Assembly: GCA_928722015.1 (NCBI GenBank) | Contig: CAKMWI010000007.1 | Span: 124,001-188,000, forward strand | Source: Candidatus Gastranaerophilales bacterium | Lineage (GTDB): Bacteria > Cyanobacteriota > Vampirovibrionia > Gastranaerophilales > Gastranaerophilaceae | Reading direction: 5' to 3' | Length of the DNA stretch: 64,000 nt | Shown: in pieces, positions 53,051 through 62,194 of the stretch | Layout of the letters: each line of letters opens with the position of its first letter | Position numbering within the stretch: position 1 is the stretch's first letter | Translations under genes and position numbers: made by a program | The notes under the pieces: model-generated | Told to the model about the DNA's origin: nothing | The model's input: only the letters and a program-made list of their open reading frames with translations | Databases searched by the model: none

Positions 53051-56023
53051 ATGAAATGTCCTGTATGTAAAAAAAATATTTCGGAATCGGCGCTTAGGTG
53101 TCCGTATTGTAAAACTCGTACCGGATTGATGTGCAGTCATTGTAATACTGTTAATCCTGTGGGTAGTTTTGTGTGTAAAAAATGTGGACATGAATTGTTA
53201 AAAATTTGTCCAAATTGTAAAGGTGTTAATTTTCCAAGTGCTAATAAGTGCAGAAAATGCGGTTCACCGTTTGGTGTCCCTATGAAAATTACTAAAAATA
53301 AGAAAAAGAAAAGTAAGCCTTTAAATCTTGAATTTTCTCCGGTTTTTTATAATGCATCTCAGGCGCTTGATATATTGATTGATGGTATGCATTCGAAGGA
53401 TAAAAAGATTTTTTCTATTGCCGGTGAAAAGGGTAGTGGAAAAACTACGCTCTTGAAAAAAGCTATAAAAAGTCTCGAGTCGGAAAATCTTCACTGGTGT
53501 ATCGGTAAATGTACTTCTTTAACACAATTAACTCCTGGCGGTGTTATTCAGGATATGCTTCTTAATTTATTTCAACTGCCTAACTACTGTATTAATAATG
53601 AAGAATTGCATCGTGATGCTTCTAAATTTTTTAGTAATGAGTTTAATTTTTTGGATGAAAAAGAAATATCTGACTTTATAAATTTTTTGTATAATTTTAA
53701 AGACGGTGATTATGAGGATATTATAATTAATAAACATCGTACCTGTGATATTTTAATGCGAATTTTTGATGCATTTATTAATACAAAAAAATTTGTATTT
53801 GTTATTGATAATTTTGATTTTATTGATGGTTTCTCTGCTGAGTTTTTTACAAATTTTATGCAGAAAGATTCAACATGGAAATCTCTTAAATTTATTGCAA
53901 TCTATGATTCCTGTAAACCTATAAGCAGTTTTTTTGGTTTTGAAGATAGAGATTTAAAATCTTATGTGGATATTAATATTGCACCATTAACAGTTGCAGA
54001 ATTGGAGAAAAATGTAAAACTAACTGGAGAATCCGGAACTTATATCACACCGAGAGAAAAAGACGTTATTTTTTCAAAAAGCTGTGGTAATCCTGCATTT
54101 GTAGAACAAGCAATCAGTTATTCTTTTGACTGTCAGATTTCTGATAAAGCTTTTATCCTTCCAAATAGTTTTTCAGAGTTGATTAAGGAAAGGCTTGATA
54201 CTCTTAAAAAAACTAATAATCAGGCTCATAAACTTTTATGTGGAGCAGCTATTCTCGGCGATAGATTAAATTTGGCCTTATTAAAGGAAATTTTTGGATA
54301 TAAGCATCAAGAGTTTAATGATATAATGTCATATCTTGCAAAATCGAATTTCGTTCGTCCATATAATCAGATGTATTATGAATTTAACAACCTTCTATTA
54401 TGGGAAACAGTGTTGAAAAATGTTACAAAAGATAGTTCTTTTGAAGATATAAATGTTAAAGTTGGAAAGGCAATTAGCGTATTTACCTTGAATACAAATG
54501 CAACGATGGCTATGATTGCACACAATTTAAAAGAAAATCGTATGGCTTTTGATATTTGGACAAAAATAACCAGGGTTGCTTCATATATCGGAGATATAAA
54601 TCTGTATGTAATATCGCAAAAACAGTGTTTGGCTTTATTAAATGAATTTAATGAGAATGAAACTTTAAATATTCGTTATAATATTAGTGAACGCTTAGGA
54701 AAATTATTGTCTGAGTATGATCCTGAAGAAGCTTTAGAGTTTTTGCCTGATGCTATTGCAAATGCTAAAGAAAATCATAATGATGAAAAAGAAATTGAAC
54801 TTTTGGGCTATCTATCATTATGTTGTAAAAAAACAGGTAAATATTTTGGAGATGTTGAGTGTGTTGATAATGTTTTGAAAAAATTAAAACCCGGACAAGA
54901 GCTTGAGTGTGCTTTGATTAAAACCACAAAACTCTCATCTTTACTTGATATAGGAAATTGTGGTGAAGTTATAAATCTAATTGATAATGATATTTTACCG
55001 GTTTTAGATTCAAGTTTAGCAAGGCCTAAACTTAACAAAACTATACCTCTTGGGTTTATATACGAAACTTGGTTGCGTGTATATTTAGTTCTTGCTACAG
55101 CTTTGGCTTTGCAAGGAAATGATCGTTCGTTTGAAATTCTTACAATTCTATTTGATATTATTGAAAAACATAAAATAAGTGATTCCTTGTTTATTTGTAA
55201 AACAAAATTAGTTTTGGCTTATGCAAATACAATGAAGGGTGATTTTAGCACATCTGATAATATATTAGAAGATATTAACCGTATCTATCGGGAAGATGTG
55301 ATGGATAGTGAAACTATTTCAAGATGGAATCTGATTTTTATTATAAATAAATTTATGCGAAAGCAATATGATGGATTGCAAGAAATCTTATTCGATGCTG
55401 TTACTTTTGCTAATAATACCGGCGATAATTTTACTAAAAATATTTTAAAAGTTTTGTTAGGTAAAATATTTAAAGATAAACAACAGGCAAAGCATGCCAT
55501 TGAAATTTATAATGAGCAGATTACATATTTTGCAAAAGAAAAAATGGCTCTTGGAGCACTTTTATCCTGGTATTTAATTGCTGAAGCTACTATAATTACT
55601 GAGAATCCGAAAAATGCGATTGAAATAGCATCTCAAGCTTTAGAAATCGCTCAAAATCCTCGAATTAATAATACATTTTTTATTATTATGTTAAAAATTC
55701 TGATTGCCAGAGCCAATATTGAATTATCAGACTATGAAACAGCGAAAATAAGTATAGAATCTTCAATAATCTTGGCTAAAAAGTATAGTATGAATAATCT
55801 TTTGTCTAAAATATATTTTATTTACGGTAAATATTATCAAGATTTAGGTACTGTTCATTCTCAAAAGCAAGCTGAATATTTAAAAGGTGCAGCAAAGATG
55901 TATGACAAAGCTATGGCTCTGGTGTGTGAAAAGACAAGAAATACCTATCTTAGAAATTTAATCGATGAGCACAAGAAATCTTTGATGTCTTATTGTCAGG
56001 TGAACGGTTTTGAAATTAATTGA
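53051..56023 (+). CDS. Zinc-ribbon P-loop NTPase with helical repeats (STAND-like)
   Basis: 990 residues. Twelve cysteines form three zinc ribbons: C3/C6/C17/C20, C28/C31/C42/C45 and C53/C56/C67/C70. A Lys-rich linker leads to a P-loop domain with Walker A AGEKGSGKT (K131) and Walker B FVFVIDNFDFID. The remaining 600 residues are alpha-helical TPR-like repeats. The layout resembles STAND/MalT-type signalling ATPases or those fused to cyclases, but no output domain is visible. It starts 12 bp after the sigma gene with no SD, probably by coupling. It appears cytoplasmic. Confidence 0.82.
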   Translation: MKCPVCKKNISESALRCPYCKTRTGLMCSHCNTVNPVGSFVCKKCGHELLKICPNCKGVNFPSANKCRKCGSPFGVPMKITKNKKKKSKPLNLEFSPVFYNASQALDILIDGMHSKDKKIFSIAGEKGSGKTTLLKKAIKSLESENLHWCIGKCTSLTQLTPGGVIQDMLLNLFQLPNYCINNEELHRDASKFFSNEFNFLDEKEISDFINFLYNFKDGDYEDIIINKHRTCDILMRIFDAFINTKKFVFVIDNFDFIDGFSAEFFTNFMQKDSTWKSLKFIAIYDSCKPISSFFGFEDRDLKSYVDINIAPLTVAELEKNVKLTGESGTYITPREKDVIFSKSCGNPAFVEQAISYSFDCQISDKAFILPNSFSELIKERLDTLKKTNNQAHKLLCGAAILGDRLNLALLKEIFGYKHQEFNDIMSYLAKSNFVRPYNQMYYEFNNLLLWETVLKNVTKDSSFEDINVKVGKAISVFTLNTNATMAMIAHNLKENRMAFDIWTKITRVASYIGDINLYVISQKQCLALLNEFNENETLNIRYNISERLGKLLSEYDPEEALEFLPDAIANAKENHNDEKEIELLGYLSLCCKKTGKYFGDVECVDNVLKKLKPGQELECALIKTTKLSSLLDIGNCGEVINLIDNDILPVLDSSLARPKLNKTIPLGFIYETWLRVYLVLATALALQGNDRSFEILTILFDIIEKHKISDSLFICKTKLVLAYANTMKGDFSTSDNILEDINRIYREDVMDSETISRWNLIFIINKFMRKQYDGLQEILFDAVTFANNTGDNFTKNILKVLLGKIFKDKQQAKHAIEIYNEQITYFAKEKMALGALLSWYLIAEATIITENPKNAIEIASQALEIAQNPRINNTFFIIMLKILIARANIELSDYETAKISIESSIILAKKYSMNNLLSKIYFIYGKYYQDLGTVHSQKQAEYLKGAAKMYDKAMALVCEKTRNTYLRNLIDEHKKSLMSYCQVNGFEIN

Positions 56024-56030
56024 ATAATAA

Positions 56031-56059
56031 AATAAAAAAAAGCCCCGCTGGTGCGGGGT
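56031..56059 (-). terminator. Intrinsic terminator reading leftward
   Basis: GCCCCGC (56042-56048) pairs with GCGGGGT-side bases (56053-56059, core GCGGGG) around TGGT. On the minus strand it is followed by a long T-run. On the plus strand there is no T-run, so it mainly blocks leftward transcription. The stretch 56060-56268 holds nothing else I can support. Confidence 0.7.
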
Positions 56060-56268
56060 AAAATCTTCTAGGAATTAGGAATAGGAATAATTGTGTCTCT
56101 CTTTGTTATTTAAACGGAATTTAAATTTTCTCTCTTTTAATATCTCGTGTGTTATTTAATGTTCTTATATATATAAAGTATATATAAAGTATGTAATTTC
56201 ATAAAATGTTTATCTTGTTACAAAAGTTAATATTTGTTCTTGTTTATATAGAATAATATGTATAAAAT

Positions 56269-56305
56269 AAAAAGCTCTGATATGGTTAGATAATCAGAGC
56301 TTTTT
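56269..56305. terminator. Terminator of the lipid A operon
   Basis: AAAAAGCTCTGAT (56269-56281) pairs with ATCAGAGCTTTTT (56293-56305) around an 11-base loop. It lies just after the fabZ stop on the minus strand and has T-runs on both strands. Confidence 0.85.
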
Positions 56306-56324
56306 GTGAATTTTAGAAAAATTT

Positions 56325-56774
56325 TTATTTTAAAGCAAAAGTCATATCTGCTTCTACACAGACTTTACCATCGACTTTGCCAACACCATGAGCTTTGCAG
56401 ATAGGTCCTTTTACTTTAGTTAATTCAACTTCTATATCAAATCTGTCTCCAGGGCGTACTATATTTTTAAATCTTACACCATCAACACCTGCGTATAATG
56501 TTAATTTCCCTGCAAATTCAGGCATTGTCATTAATATTGGTGCAGAGCATTGAGCCATGGCTTCTAGTTGCAGAACTCCAGGCATAATTGGATTTCCAGG
56601 AAAATGACCTTGAAAGAATTGTTCATTCATTGTTAGATTTTTATAGCCTCTAGCATATTTCCCAGGTACACATTCTGTTATCCTGTCAACTAACAAAAAT
56701 GGAAATCTATGTGGAATCATTTCCATAATTTGCATTGTATCAAAACTTAGTACCTCTTTTGTTTCTTCTGGCAT
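56325..56774 (-). CDS. fabZ: 3-hydroxyacyl-ACP dehydratase FabZ
   Basis: 149 residues. The hot-dog fold motifs IPHRFPFLLVDR, GHFPGNPIMPGV (catalytic His) and LEAMAQ (catalytic Glu) are all present. It dehydrates beta-hydroxyacyl-ACP in fatty acid elongation and competes with LpxA-type enzymes for hydroxyacyl-ACP. It is the last gene of rfaE2-lpxD-lpxC-fabZ. lpxA, which often follows, is not here. Confidence 0.96.
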   Translation of the reverse strand: MPEETKEVLSFDTMQIMEMIPHRFPFLLVDRITECVPGKYARGYKNLTMNEQFFQGHFPGNPIMPGVLQLEAMAQCSAPILMTMPEFAGKLTLYAGVDGVRFKNIVRPGDRFDIEVELTKVKGPICKAHGVGKVDGKVCVEADMTFALK

Positions 56775-56784
56775 ATTTCTCTCC

Positions 56785-57603
56785 TTATATTTCTATTAAT
56801 TTATCTTTTAATATTTTTGCAACTTTTATATGTACAGCATGACCTGCTTCTTTTGCCAGAATTTGGCATCTCATATTTAGTGGATTAACTCCTGAAAGGT
56901 ATAAATCCCCAATCAAGTCCAGCATTTTATGTTTTATTTGTTCATTATCAGAGCGCAGGGCTGTTGTATAACCTCCGTCATCTGTTAGTCCGACAGTATT
57001 TTCTTCGGTTACACCTTGAGCAAATCCCAGCATTTGGAATTTTTTCAAATCTCGATAAAATCCGAATGTTCTGGCTTCTATAATTTCATCTTTATTTTTA
57101 GGATTATAATTTACAAATCTTCTTGTTAAATCAGGGTGGTCATAATTAACCGCATAAGATATGAACAAGTTATCACTTGGTAAGATTACAAGACTGGTTT
57201 TACCGTTAAGATAATATACAGGTTCAGTAACTGTGTAATATTTTTCTTTTGAGAAAAATGATTTATCAGTTCCAACTTCTTTTATTGCCTCTACCCATCC
57301 TTTTGAGCTTCCGTCCAAAATAGGAACTTCCTCTTCTGTCATACAGATATCAACTGAATCAATATGACAAAAAGCTAAAGCCGCAGTAAGATGTTCGGTT
57401 AACATTGCCTTGGCTTTTTGTGTTCCTAATACAACACAATGATCTGTTGCGACTACATTATCTACATTAGCGCAAAAAGAGTCTTTACCTTTAACGAAAT
57501 ATCTAATTTGACCAGAGTTAGATGGAAACAATGTTACTTCACAGTGTTTGTTTTTCATCAAACCATTGCCTGAAATTTTAATTTCTTTTTTTATTGTAAC
57601 CAT
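56785..57603 (-). CDS. lpxC: UDP-3-O-acyl-N-acetylglucosamine deacetylase
   Basis: This 272-residue protein is slightly shorter than the usual 300. Zinc ligands are in TEHLTAALA and in the paired HKMLDLIGD (His and Asp). EVPILDGSS and the final AGHAVHI catalytic-His segment are also present. It catalyses the committed step of lipid A synthesis and shows that this organism makes LPS. It lies 10 bp from fabZ and 6 bp from lpxD. Confidence 0.95.
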   Translation of the reverse strand: MVTIKKEIKISGNGLMKNKHCEVTLFPSNSGQIRYFVKGKDSFCANVDNVVATDHCVVLGTQKAKAMLTEHLTAALAFCHIDSVDICMTEEEVPILDGSSKGWVEAIKEVGTDKSFFSKEKYYTVTEPVYYLNGKTSLVILPSDNLFISYAVNYDHPDLTRRFVNYNPKNKDEIIEARTFGFYRDLKKFQMLGFAQGVTEENTVGLTDDGGYTTALRSDNEQIKHKMLDLIGDLYLSGVNPLNMRCQILAKEAGHAVHIKVAKILKDKLIEI

Positions 57604-57609
57604 TTTTTA

Positions 57610-58707
57610 TTATTCAACCTCTTGATGAGCTTCTTCAAATGATTTTAGCATAGGTTCAAATTTTCTGAATTTTGCAAAAATTTCCTGTGCATCTTTCATT
57701 GTTTTAAGTTGTTTAATAAAATCTTTTCTAGGAACCGCAGGTATACCTACTATTATAGATTTAGCAGGGAAAGATTTTGTAACCCCGGCTTTAGCTGTGA
57801 TAATAGTATCAGAGCCTATTTCGATATGGTCAGCCAAGCCGGCTTGACCTGCGATAACAACTCTATCACCAATTACACAACTACCTGCGATACCAACTTG
57901 AGATACTATTAAACAACCTTTACCTATTTTACAGTTATGTCCAATCATAACAAGATCATCAATTTTTGTATTATCACCGATTGTTGTATTTTCAATAGTT
58001 CCACGGTCTATTGTTGAATTAGCTCCGATTTCTACATTATTACCAATTACGACAGAGCCAATTGACGGAATTTTAAATATAACTTGTTCTATTTCAGAAT
58101 CTTTTATTTCACCATCTTTTCTTGCATTTTCAATATTGTTCGGATTTTCGGTTACAAAACTGAATCCGTCTGCGCCTAAAGATACGCCATGATGAAGAAT
58201 TACATCATTACCAACCTGTACTCTATCTCCGATGTTTACTCCCGGATGGAAGAAACAGTTAGTTCCAATTTTTGCACCACTTCCAATATATGAATTTGCA
58301 AGAATTTTTGTATTATCACCAATAATAGCATTTGGAGATATAACAACATTTGGACCAATGCAAACATTTTGGCCTAATGTAGCTGAAGGATCAACAATTG
58401 CAGATGGATGTACATCTTTATTTACAATAGGAGGAACGTAGAATAGATTTAATAACTTCATCATTGCAAGTCTTGGTCTTTCCACTTCAATAGTAGTGAA
58501 ACCGTCAATTTGTACTCCTAGAGGCACAAGTGCAGCTTTAGCTTTAGATTTTGCAAGATTGGCAATTTCTTCTTCACCCAATGCAAGTGCTAATGTATTC
58601 TCATCGCTCAGTAGCGGTGGTGCAATATGTGTAATACTAGGGCTTGCAACTTTTGTAAGCATGCCACCTACAATTTGTGTAATTTCATCTACTGTAAATG
58701 ATCTCAT
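57610..58707 (-). CDS. lpxD: UDP-3-O-acylglucosamine N-acyltransferase
   Basis: 365 residues. The N-terminal domain (FTVDEITQIVGG, then FTTIEVERPRLAMMKLLNLF) precedes a left-handed beta helix of hexapeptide repeats from about residue 100. The catalytic His is in IGHNCKIGKG. A helical C-terminus closes the protein. It adds the second acyl chain in lipid A synthesis. It is transcribed with lpxC and fabZ. Confidence 0.94.
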   Translation of the reverse strand: MRSFTVDEITQIVGGMLTKVASPSITHIAPPLLSDENTLALALGEEEIANLAKSKAKAALVPLGVQIDGFTTIEVERPRLAMMKLLNLFYVPPIVNKDVHPSAIVDPSATLGQNVCIGPNVVISPNAIIGDNTKILANSYIGSGAKIGTNCFFHPGVNIGDRVQVGNDVILHHGVSLGADGFSFVTENPNNIENARKDGEIKDSEIEQVIFKIPSIGSVVIGNNVEIGANSTIDRGTIENTTIGDNTKIDDLVMIGHNCKIGKGCLIVSQVGIAGSCVIGDRVVIAGQAGLADHIEIGSDTIITAKAGVTKSFPAKSIIVGIPAVPRKDFIKQLKTMKDAQEIFAKFRKFEPMLKSFEEAHQEVE

Positions 58708-58739
58708 CTTTTTCTCCTTATATTAAATATAATTGGTTA

Positions 58740-59210
58740 TTAGCGGTCTTTCATTTTTTCAATTGTATTTGTTGTGGATTTTCCTTCTACAAATGTTATG
58801 AATTCTACTTTGATGTGGTTTTTTTTCATAATATCTGCTTCCGGTAGAGTTTCCATTGTATAGTCTGCACCTTTTGTATATACATCCGGTTTGATTTCAT
58901 CCAGTAAATCACGTGGACTATCTTCATCAAATAATACAACGTAATCAACACAAGAAAGTGCACACAATATTTCAGCTCTATCTTGTTCAGAATTTATTGG
59001 GCGTTGAGAACCTTTGATATTTCTTACGGACTTGTCAGAATTTAATAAAACAATTGAATAATCTGCGAACGATTTTGTTTTTTGTAAATACCTGATGTGT
59101 CCTACATGGAGAATATCAAAACAGCCATTTGTAGCAACAACTGTCTTCCCACTTTGATGCAATTTTTTTACAAAATCTGCTACATTTTCTCTTCTAAGTA
59201 TTTGACCCAT
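58740..59210 (-). CDS. rfaE2: D-glycero-beta-D-manno-heptose 1-phosphate adenylyltransferase
   Basis: This 156-residue protein is a stand-alone version of the HldE C-terminal domain. It has the nucleotidyltransferase motif NGCFDILHVGH and the later INSEQDRAEIL and VYTKGADYT. It forms ADP-heptose, the donor for LPS-core heptosyltransferases such as the GT9 at 2692. The kinase partner is not in the window. It is the first gene of the lipid A cluster. Confidence 0.92.
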   Translation of the reverse strand: MGQILRRENVADFVKKLHQSGKTVVATNGCFDILHVGHIRYLQKTKSFADYSIVLLNSDKSVRNIKGSQRPINSEQDRAEILCALSCVDYVVLFDEDSPRDLLDEIKPDVYTKGADYTMETLPEADIMKKNHIKVEFITFVEGKSTTNTIEKMKDR

Positions 59211-59274
59211 AAAAATATACCTTCTAATTCATTAATTATACATAAAAAGCGCTAAAAAATACTCTATATTTAAC

Positions 59275-59322
59275 AAAAAGTAATAAAATTTCAGTGTAAA
59301 AACCGTTATTTTATTACTTTTT
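59275..59322 (-). terminator. Terminator of the 97-residue protein gene
   Basis: AAAAAGTAATAAAAT (59275-59289) pairs perfectly with ATTTTATTACTTTTT (59308-59322) around an 18-base loop. It lies downstream of the small gene on the minus strand. Confidence 0.6.
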
Positions 59323-59357
59323 ATTTAATAAATAATTTATGAATTTATTTTTGAAAG

Positions 59358-59651
59358 TTATTTTTTATTTTTAGCAATATAGCTCCAAGGTGCCCATATT
59401 GAGTCAGTAATTGCAAGTTTCCCTGAATATCCATCTATTATTGCAGTTGATGGTGTATACGTATCAGTGTTACTGACAGTTAATGTAGGTTGCTTTTTTA
59501 GTGGCATCATTTCTTTAGCTACCGATTTTACTAAATTTGAAAGATTGTTTTCTTCAGCTGTTTTTTTATTAATTCTATCAATATATTTTTGTTGTTTAAA
59601 TTTATTTGATAGAGTATCTGTTATAGATGGTGTTATTTTTCTAATACTCAT
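59358..59651 (-). CDS. Small hypothetical protein
   Basis: 97 residues, beginning MSIRKITPSITDTL. It has a charged helical centre (KYIDRINKKTAEENNL) and a Thr/Ser-rich end. No signal or membrane segment is seen. SD AAAGGA lies before the ATG. Not recognised. It is about 27 bp downstream of asd on the same strand. Confidence 0.6.
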   Translation of the reverse strand: MSIRKITPSITDTLSNKFKQQKYIDRINKKTAEENNLSNLVKSVAKEMMPLKKQPTLTVSNTDTYTPSTAIIDGYSGKLAITDSIWAPWSYIAKNKK

Positions 59652-59678
59652 ATTTATATCCTTTTCTTTTATATAGGG

Positions 59679-60701
59679 CTAGTATAATTCCATTTCGATA
59701 ACTTTTTTACATAATCTTACTGTATTTAGTGCAGCGCCTATTCTGATATTATCAGCTACACACCATAAAGATATACCGTTATTAAAAGCAAGATTTTTTC
59801 GTATTCTCCCAACGAATACCGGATCTACTCCAGAAGCATCACGGGTTGTTGGATATTCGAATTCTGAAGGATTATCAATTACTTTTACACCAAATGAATT
59901 TTGAAGGATTTTTCTTACTTCATCAGGAGTAACTTCTTTTTCAAATTCGATATCAACAGCTTCTGAATGTCCGTTGTAAACAGGAACTCTTGCAGCTGTG
60001 CAGGAAATTGGTAAGTCAGAAGGAAGATGAAGAATTTTTTTTGTTTCATTAGCTACTTTCATTTCTTCTTTAGTGTAGCCGTTTTCGCAAAATACATCAA
60101 TTTGCGGGATAACATTAAATGAAATAGGTTTTTTAAACGCTTCATTCTTAAACTCTTCTCCTGCCAGTGTAGCTTTGGTATTTTCTGTTAATTCATTGAT
60201 TGCTTTTAAACCTGCTCCAGAAACAGCTTGATATGTAGAAACTAATAGTCTTTTAATTCCGAATTTTTCGTGAAGAGGTTTTAAAACAAGCATTAATTGC
60301 GAAGTTGAACAATTTGGGTTTGCTATAATACCTTTATGTTTTTTTAAGTCTTCATCATTAACATAAGCTATTACTAGCGGAACCTCGGAATCCATTCTGA
60401 ATGCGGAAGAATTATCAATTAAAACTCCACCTCGTTTTACAATTTCCGGAGCAAATTTTTGTGATGTTGAACCACCTGCTGAAGCCAGTACTATATTAAT
60501 GTTATCAAAACTTTCAGGTTTAGCTTCTTCTACTATATATTCTTTGCCTTGAAATTCTATTTTTGTCCCTGCACTTTTTGCACTGGATAGAAATTTTATA
60601 GTATTAAATTCAACTTTTAATTCATCAAGAATTTTGGTAATCTCTCTTCCAACAACGCCTGTAGCACCTAAAATTGCAATGTTTGGTTTCTGTTTTGCCA
60701 T
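59679..60701 (-). CDS. asd: Aspartate-semialdehyde dehydrogenase
   Basis: 340 residues. NADP motif GATGVVGRE is at the N-terminus, the active-site Cys is in NPNCSTSQ, and the later QIDVFCENG and RVPVYNGHSE are family motifs. It makes the branch-point aldehyde for lysine/DAP, threonine and methionine. dapB lies 97 bp upstream on the same strand, giving two steps of the DAP pathway together. Confidence 0.96.
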   Translation of the reverse strand: MAKQKPNIAILGATGVVGREITKILDELKVEFNTIKFLSSAKSAGTKIEFQGKEYIVEEAKPESFDNINIVLASAGGSTSQKFAPEIVKRGGVLIDNSSAFRMDSEVPLVIAYVNDEDLKKHKGIIANPNCSTSQLMLVLKPLHEKFGIKRLLVSTYQAVSGAGLKAINELTENTKATLAGEEFKNEAFKKPISFNVIPQIDVFCENGYTKEEMKVANETKKILHLPSDLPISCTAARVPVYNGHSEAVDIEFEKEVTPDEVRKILQNSFGVKVIDNPSEFEYPTTRDASGVDPVFVGRIRKNLAFNNGISLWCVADNIRIGAALNTVRLCKKVIEMELY

Positions 60702-60798
60702 AATTTTTTATATTCCTTCCTTAGCTAATTATAATCTTACTACAATAATAGTTGTGTAAGTTATAAAATTTTTATAAATTTACAATAGTTTAATTCTT

Positions 60799-61548
60799 TT
60801 ATTCCATTATATTTTCTAGGCCATAAATAAAATCTTTATTATCTCGAACATGTTTTATGGCCATTAAAATTCCAGGCATATAGCATTTTCTGTCGGTTGA
60901 ATCATGTCTGATTGATAAAGTCTGACCAAAAGAGCCAAATAATACTTCTTGTGAAGCCATAAATCCCGGCATTCTAATTGAGTGAATTTGAATATCCGAA
61001 TAGGATGTTCCACCTCTTGAACCTTGAATTGTTTCAACTTCATCGCAATTTCCGTCTTTAAATGAATTTTTAGCTTCAGACATCATAAGTGCTGTTTTAA
61101 TAGCGGTTCCTGATGGAGCATCTTTTTTTTGATTGTGGTGGTATTCTATAATCTCTGCATTATCAAAATATTTTGCGGCCATTTTTGCAAACATCATCAT
61201 TAAAACTGCACCTGTTGAAAAATTAGGAGCTATAAAACATCCAGTTTTGTGGTCATCGGATAATTTTTTCAGAAAAGCAATTTCTTCATCTTTAAGACCT
61301 GTAGTGCCGATTACAATTCCGATTCCATTACGAAGGCAGAATTTTGCATTTTCATATATTGAATCTGGTTGTGTAAAATCTACAAGAACATCGATTTCGC
61401 AGTACCGTTTAGCTTCTTCAATTGTTCTGTATCCTTCTCCTTTTATATCGATTTTTGCAGCAAGAGTCATTAATGAATTACCCTCTACGGCATTACAAAC
61501 TTCTTTTCCCATTTTCCCATTAGCACCGCATACTGCTACTTTTATCAT
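60799..61548 (-). CDS. dapB: 4-hydroxy-tetrahydrodipicolinate reductase
   Basis: 249 residues. The cofactor motif GANGKMGKEV, DFTQPDS and the catalytic EYHHNQKKDAPSGTA (shown as YHHNQKKDAPSGT) match DapB. It reduces the dapA product on the way to meso-DAP. A strong SD (AAAGGAGAG) lies before the ATG. It is grouped with asd, while dapF is at the other end of the window. Confidence 0.96.
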   Translation of the reverse strand: MIKVAVCGANGKMGKEVCNAVEGNSLMTLAAKIDIKGEGYRTIEEAKRYCEIDVLVDFTQPDSIYENAKFCLRNGIGIVIGTTGLKDEEIAFLKKLSDDHKTGCFIAPNFSTGAVLMMMFAKMAAKYFDNAEIIEYHHNQKKDAPSGTAIKTALMMSEAKNSFKDGNCDEVETIQGSRGGTSYSDIQIHSIRMPGFMASQEVLFGSFGQTLSIRHDSTDRKCYMPGILMAIKHVRDNKDFIYGLENIME

Positions 61549-61573
61549 AATTCTCTCCTTTTACTTACAATAA

Positions 61574-61620
61574 TTAAAAGATTCTCCGCTTTAGGTTAAA
61601 AAGACTGAAGAATCTTTTAA
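61574..61620 (-). terminator. Inverted repeat between the pentapeptide gene and dapB
   Basis: TTAAAAGATTCT (61574-61585) pairs with AGAATCTTTTAA (61609-61620) around a 23-base loop. It probably terminates the pentapeptide-repeat gene, although the loop is long. Confidence 0.5.
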
Positions 61621-61641
61621 TTCTAACAATAAAATTTTTGA

Positions 61642-62172
61642 TTAATAGTCTCCAATTGATGAATCTTCGTCATCTTTTAGTGCTGATAAATCATCTTTGC
61701 ATTCGGTATCAAACTCTGCAGGCATCATATCATCATCAGGCCAAACCGTATCGCTGTCATATCTTGCTGAAGCCAAGTTTTCGGATGCTGATAAATCAGA
61801 ACTTGTCAAAACTGTTTCAGATAAAACGCATCCTGCCATATCGCAATCTGTAAAATTACAGTAAGTCATTTCAGCATAGCTGCAATCTGCGCCTGTTAAT
61901 AAACTTTCAGAAAAATCACACTCTATAACTCGAGATCGTGTGAAATCTACAGAAGTCAAATCCGCTCCATAGAAATTAATAAGAGATAAGCTGCAATCCG
62001 CAAAAGAACTTGAATTCAAATCAACATCAGAAAAGTCAATTTCTTTTAAAACCATGTTGGAAAAATCCACTTCACTCAAGTCAACATCGTCTCTATCTTT
62101 TTTCCATTCATTAAATTTTTCGGGGTTGTTTTCTAATAAAGATAATAATTCTTCTTTTGTATAATCTAACAT
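61642..62172 (-). CDS. Pentapeptide-repeat protein
   Basis: 176 residues. From about residue 29 to 135, A(D/N)Lxx-like units repeat (VDFSNMVLKEIDFSD, ADLTSVDFTRS, CDFSESLLTGADCS), forming a short right-handed beta helix. The C-terminus is very acidic. No signal peptide is seen. Function is unknown; some relatives mimic DNA, others are scaffolds. It lies between two response-regulator genes and dapB. Confidence 0.85.
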   Translation of the reverse strand: MLDYTKEELLSLLENNPEKFNEWKKDRDDVDLSEVDFSNMVLKEIDFSDVDLNSSSFADCSLSLINFYGADLTSVDFTRSRVIECDFSESLLTGADCSYAEMTYCNFTDCDMAGCVLSETVLTSSDLSASENLASARYDSDTVWPDDDMMPAEFDTECKDDLSALKDDEDSSIGDY

Positions 62173-62194
62173 TCTTATCTCCTTAAATATATAT

